IMG/VR virus record: IMGVR_UViG_3300028559_000187
Span: 1 to 24,232 of that record
DNA: 24,232 bases
Direction: 5' to 3' (one strand)
Source: a virus
Below are positions 21,174-24,232 of the stretch, one piece after another. The position numbers and the translations under genes were made by a program. Under the pieces are notes generated by a model, which did no database searches, had not been told where the DNA came from, and saw only the letters and a list, made by a program, of their open reading frames with translations. How positions within the stretch are numbered: position 1 is the stretch's first letter; each line of letters starts with the position of its first letter.

Positions 21174-21364
21174 TGACTAAGAGTACTAAATCAAAGGTTA
21201 ACGAAGCAGGTAACTATACCAAACCAAGTATGAGAAAATCTTTATTTGAAAAGATTAAAGCTGGTTCTAAGGGTGGCGATCCCGGAGAGTGGTCGGCTCG
21301 TAAAGCTCAGTTACTAGCAAAAGAGTACAAATCAAAAGGTGGTGGTTATAAAACTAAAAAATAG
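21173..21364 (+). CDS. Small basic protein with GDPGEWSARKAQ motif, 63 aa
   Basis: Lys-rich throughout, with a compact conserved-looking core, GGDPGEWSARKAQLLAKEY, then SKGGGYKTKK. Proteins with this core (G-x-P-G-x-W-S-A-R-K-A-Q) recur near head genes in unrelated tailed phages, so the core is probably under selection, but its role is not known. Likely DNA-binding by charge. Overlaps the previous stop by one base. Confidence 0.75.
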   Translation: MTKSTKSKVNEAGNYTKPSMRKSLFEKIKAGSKGGDPGEWSARKAQLLAKEYKSKGGGYKTKK

Positions 21365-21369
21365 TAATC

Positions 21370-21567
21370 ATGAAAAAAAGTACATCTAAAAAACCTAGCG
21401 TTAAAAAAACTGGAGGTTTGGTAGCTTCAGAAAGAAAATGGGAAATCGAAAATGCGTTGAGTACTTTAAAAAGAGCTGACGAAATACGTAAAGATTCTAA
21501 AATGATGTCTGATGTAAAAAAATTAGCTAATGAACAAATGTCGGTTTTAAAAACTTTTAGTAAATAG
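21370..21567 (+). CDS. Small basic helical protein, 65 aa
   Basis: Lys/Ser-rich start (KKSTSKKPSVKKTGG) then one probable long helix (residues 20-62: RKWEIENALSTLKRADEIRK, DVKKLANEQMSVLKTF). No family recognised. A basic tail plus helix could bind DNA or another head protein. Third in the tandem set of small basic genes; its TAG stop shares one base with the GTG start of the next gene. Confidence 0.7.
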   Translation: MKKSTSKKPSVKKTGGLVASERKWEIENALSTLKRADEIRKDSKMMSDVKKLANEQMSVLKTFSK

Positions 21568-21809
21568 TGGCTAAAACTATATCACAAAAAAGTTTAGATC
21601 GTTGGACTAAACAACAGTGGACTACTTCGTCCGGTAAACCTTCTGGGGAAACTGGTGAAGTATATGCTCCGACCAAGACTATATCAAAATTAAAAAGTAC
21701 AGAATCTGGTAGAAAAAAATTAGCACAAGCAAATGCTAAGAAAAGAGAAGCTACAAGAACTGGAAAACAACATGCGTCACACGGTTTACATAAAGGTAAA
21801 AACAGATAG
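21567..21809 (+). CDS. Small basic protein, DUF5872-like, 80 aa (GTG start)
   Basis: Starts with GTG at 21567, overlapping the preceding TAG by one base; no ATG would keep the N-terminal motif. The pattern SLDRWTKQQWTTSSGKPSGE, then GEVYAPTKTI, then RKKLAQANAKKREATRTGKQ resembles DUF5872, a short basic domain seen in phages and giant viruses. Very Lys/Arg-rich, so nucleic-acid binding is likely. Function not known. Confidence 0.75.
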   Translation: MAKTISQKSLDRWTKQQWTTSSGKPSGETGEVYAPTKTISKLKSTESGRKKLAQANAKKREATRTGKQHASHGLHKGKNR

Positions 21810-21811
21810 TT

Positions 21812-22099
21812 ATGTCTACAAAAAAAGATTCTAGACTTACTAAAGCCGGAGTTAGTGGTTATAATAAACCAAAAAAAACTCCTAGTCACCCGACAAAATC
21901 GCACGTTGTAGTAGCTAAATCTGGTGATCAAGTAAAGACTATTCGCTTTGGTCAACAGGGTGTATCTGGTTCTCCAAAAAAAGAAGGAGAATCAGAAAGT
22001 AGTCGTAATCGTAGAGAATCTTTTAAAGCAAGACACGCTAGTAATATATCAAAAGGTAAAATGAGTGCGGCTTATTGGGCTAATAAAGTAAAATGGTAA
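21812..22099 (+). CDS. Small basic protein with KTIRFGQQGVSGSP motif, 95 aa
   Basis: Basic, with three conserved-looking blocks: LTKAGVSGYNKPKKTPSHPTKSH, VKTIRFGQQGVSGSP and RRESFKARHASNISKGKMSA ending YWANKVKW. I recall this layout from hypothetical phage and viral proteins often encoded near virion genes, and it goes with the DUF5872-like neighbour. No catalytic motif. Likely a virion- or DNA-associated protein. Begins two bases after the previous stop. Confidence 0.75.
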   Translation: MSTKKDSRLTKAGVSGYNKPKKTPSHPTKSHVVVAKSGDQVKTIRFGQQGVSGSPKKEGESESSRNRRESFKARHASNISKGKMSAAYWANKVKW

Positions 22100-22102
22100 T
22101 TA

Positions 22103-22810
22103 ATGTTAAACAATGAGACAATTTTATTAAAAATAAAACAGAGGTTGAATAAACTGTCTAGTAACGATTTTGACAATATCGAAGACTGGGCCATTATAGA
22201 AGCTTTTAATAAAGCTCAATCAGACTGGTCTCGTAGAAACTTACATGGTATTAATCAATTAAAAGAAGGGGATGAATCTTCTTCTAGACGTATTGATGAT
22301 TTCCAGGTTTTACTTACTATTCATGACTTTAATCTTTTCAAAAAAGATTTGTTTTACGAAACTTCATTGATACCGGATAACTATTTTCATTGGAAACGGT
22401 TAGATATTAAAGGTTCAAGCGATTGTTGTCCAGGTTCCAAAAATATGATTGTTTATCAAGTAGAAGAAGGTAATATACCAGAAATCTTAAAAGATTTTAA
22501 TAGAAAACCTAACTTTGAGTGGAGAGAAACTGTTTGTACTCTATTAAATAATAGAGTTAGAATCTATACTAATAATGAGTTTGACATTAAAAAAGCTTCT
22601 TTAGTTTATTATCGTCAACCTCGTAAAATAGAAATATTAGGACAAAGTAATCCTTATACCCAAACCGTTTCTACAGTCAATGTTACTTCAGAATTTAAAG
22701 ATGATATTGTTGAGGTAATTATTGACGAAGCTTCAAAAATAATTGCAGGAGATATAGAATCGTTGGTTCAATATCAAAGACAATCACAACAAGTTGAACA
22801 AAATAATTAA
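22103..22810 (+). CDS. Putative head-tail connector (ring) protein, 235 aa
   Basis: Helical start typical of connector adaptors (ILLKIKQRLNKLSSNDFDNIEDWAIIEAFNKAQSDWSRRN, residues 7-46), a beta-rich middle and a final helix with Gln-rich end (SLVQYQRQSQQVEQ). The start fits the first ring protein below the portal in crAss-like phages, and the place after the capsid genes agrees. A Cys pair (DCCPG) recalls the Cys-rich protein encoded next. Assignment by pattern and order. Confidence 0.65.
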   Translation: MLNNETILLKIKQRLNKLSSNDFDNIEDWAIIEAFNKAQSDWSRRNLHGINQLKEGDESSSRRIDDFQVLLTIHDFNLFKKDLFYETSLIPDNYFHWKRLDIKGSSDCCPGSKNMIVYQVEEGNIPEILKDFNRKPNFEWRETVCTLLNNRVRIYTNNEFDIKKASLVYYRQPRKIEILGQSNPYTQTVSTVNVTSEFKDDIVEVIIDEASKIIAGDIESLVQYQRQSQQVEQNN

Positions 22811-22837
22811 AAAATTTGGATAGTAAAAAATTGTTTC

Positions 22838-22857
22838 TTATATTATAATATTGTTTA
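22838..22857 (+). promoter_or_regulatory. Candidate late promoter, second copy
   Basis: TTATATTATAATATTGTTTA ends 22 bases before the ATG at 22880 and matches the sequence before 7965. TAATATTG is one change from TANNTTTG. No proper -33 box is seen. Confidence 0.4.
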
Positions 22858-22879
22858 TTAATCTTAAAATCAAAACACA

Positions 22880-24232
22880 ATGAGTTATTTTAATCATTCT
22901 TTTACAAAACGCTTCTTAGTTAATGGAGCAACTTTAAATCCAGGAGACAAAGTACCTGGTACTAATATTACTACACCTGTTGAAACAGACGCAGGAGTAA
23001 TTGTATCTCAAGATCCTAATTTTACTACGGCAGATCTTGCAAAATTTCCTCCGGGTTATATAGGACTTTTTGACGCGAAAACATATAAGCTCTATAATAT
23101 AGAGGATACAGCGTCATCAGGATATGCAAATACTAAATGTTGTCCTTTTATTATTGCTGGTTCTTCCTTATTAACCAACGATAAAATTGGACCATATCAC
23201 GGTGGTTACAAAGAAACAAATAAGTCTAAAGTAATTAATCCCAAGTATATTCAGAAATCATACGCTGTTGAATCATGTTTACCAGAACAAGCTGTAGTTC
23301 ATATCGGATTAACCAATCTTAGATTATCTGGTAAAATTGTTAGTTTTACTACCGATGGTTCTTTTGGTTCGATTCCTGCTGATGGAACATATACTATTGC
23401 TCTTACAGGAGGTACTGGTTATGGTGCTGTTGTAACAGTAGTTGTTGAATCAGGTGCTATTACTAGTACTACAATTACCAATGCTGGTGTAAAATATACT
23501 GATACTGATGTATTAATAGCAGAAGCTGGTGGTGAAATATTTACTATTACAGTAGCAACTGTTAGTGTAACTAGTGTTGATGAAAATTGTTGTCCTACGT
23601 TTTGTTGTGAAAAAAATTACTATCTAAGAATTGATGTAAAAGGATCTCCAGCATTACGTTTCGCTAATCACAATCTTTATAGAACTCTTTTAGCTCAGGG
23701 AGGTACTTGTTGTAATCCAGTTGTGACTGAAGCTCAATTAAATGGTGGCGCAGCATGTCCAAGTTTAAGAGAAGCAATTTGTGACGTATGTACTCCTGTT
23801 GATCCTACTCTTATTTATTTACAGTGGGCTGAACAAATTGTTAATGATCCTTATTTAAGAGATTTTATAAGCCCTGTAGTATTTGATTATACTGGTCAAG
23901 CATGGTTTGCTCCTGGTACTAATAACGGTATATTCGAATGGGCTACAATAAATCCTGACGGAACCGTAACTAATAATTACAAAGAGTCTCAGACAGCTAT
24001 TGATTGGAGTACAACTTGTCTTGTGGAAGAACCTCCTACTTGTTGTGCAGGTTTACGTTTAGAAGGAGCTTATGTTGATACTAAGTTTGGTAATTGTTCA
24101 TTCCAAATTACAGATTTCTTTGAAAAAGAACCTATTAAGATTTATGCTCAACTAGTAGATATTAATGGTGATGCTTGTTTTAATCAAATTTGTATTGTAG
24201 AAGAATGTCCTGGTAAACAAGGTATTGGTTTT
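22880..24232 (+). CDS. Cys-rich structural protein, cut by window end (451+ aa)
   Basis: Open from the ATG at 22880 to the window edge. Nineteen Cys in 451 residues include five CC pairs (87/88, 237/238, 242/243, 277/278, 388/389) and CPSLREAICDVC (293-304). Residues about 151-234 look like an inserted beta-sandwich module (GGTGYGAVVTVVVESGAITS, TITNAGVKYTDTDVLIA), a type often repeated in phage virion proteins. The rest is beta-rich without signal peptide. Place and composition point to a virion protein of the head surface or tail apparatus; which one is open. Confidence 0.75.
   Translation, partial: MSYFNHSFTKRFLVNGATLNPGDKVPGTNITTPVETDAGVIVSQDPNFTTADLAKFPPGYIGLFDAKTYKLYNIEDTASSGYANTKCCPFIIAGSSLLTNDKIGPYHGGYKETNKSKVINPKYIQKSYAVESCLPEQAVVHIGLTNLRLSGKIVSFTTDGSFGSIPADGTYTIALTGGTGYGAVVTVVVESGAITSTTITNAGVKYTDTDVLIAEAGGEIFTITVATVSVTSVDENCCPTFCCEKNYYLRIDVKGSPALRFANHNLYRTLLAQGGTCCNPVVTEAQLNGGAACPSLREAICDVCTPVDPTLIYLQWAEQIVNDPYLRDFISPVVFDYTGQAWFAPGTNNGIFEWATINPDGTVTNNYKESQTAIDWSTTCLVEEPPTCCAGLRLEGAYVDTKFGNCSFQITDFFEKEPIKIYAQLVDINGDACFNQICIVEECPGKQGIGF

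Overview
The window looks like part of a crAss-like bacteriophage (order Crassvirales, infecting Bacteroidota). The evidence is an AT-rich genome with two oppositely oriented gene blocks. One block carries a late gene order of IHF-like protein, Zn-ribbon protein, PD-(D/E)XK nuclease, putative small terminase, large terminase, portal, acidic pre-capsid protein, major capsid protein, small basic proteins and connector, as in crAss-like phages. TAA, TAG and TGA are all used as ordinary stops, so there is no sign of stop-codon reassignment. The lineage is inferred from protein motifs and order; no database search was possible.

Left block (1-4460, minus strand apart from one doubtful plus gene): small, mostly unrecognised, probably early genes. 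At least nine copies of a 12-base element (GTAGGTTGATAT on plus, ATATCAACCTAC on the transcribed strand) sit 25-35 bases ahead of seven gene starts, and two more head probable RNA leaders. Most copies directly abut the U-tract of a hairpin terminator of the preceding gene, so the block is a chain of promoter-gene-terminator cassettes. This layout reveals four short genes (24, 55, 57 and 59 codons) and fixes the start of a fifth. The block also holds a CTAG-rich 390-base leader and two candidate structured RNAs.

Divergent control region (4461-4852): non-coding, with hairpins and G-runs. It is followed by an atypical tRNA-Leu(UAA)-like gene and two cargo-like genes, a DXD glycosyltransferase (plus) and an FkbM-type methyltransferase (minus).

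Right block (6687-24232, plus strand): a lysis group comes first (an unknown protein, an amidase endolysin and three small membrane proteins). Next come DNA-binding and assembly-associated genes (winged helix, IHF-like, Zn ribbon, nuclease), often overlapping by ATGA or TAATG. Then come packaging and head genes: putative small terminase, large terminase, portal, putative scaffold, major capsid protein, five small Lys-rich proteins, an unknown 339-aa protein, a putative connector, and a Cys-rich structural protein cut by the window end. A strong terminator follows the capsid gene, and a tRNA-like minihelix of acceptor stem plus T-arm lies shortly after it.
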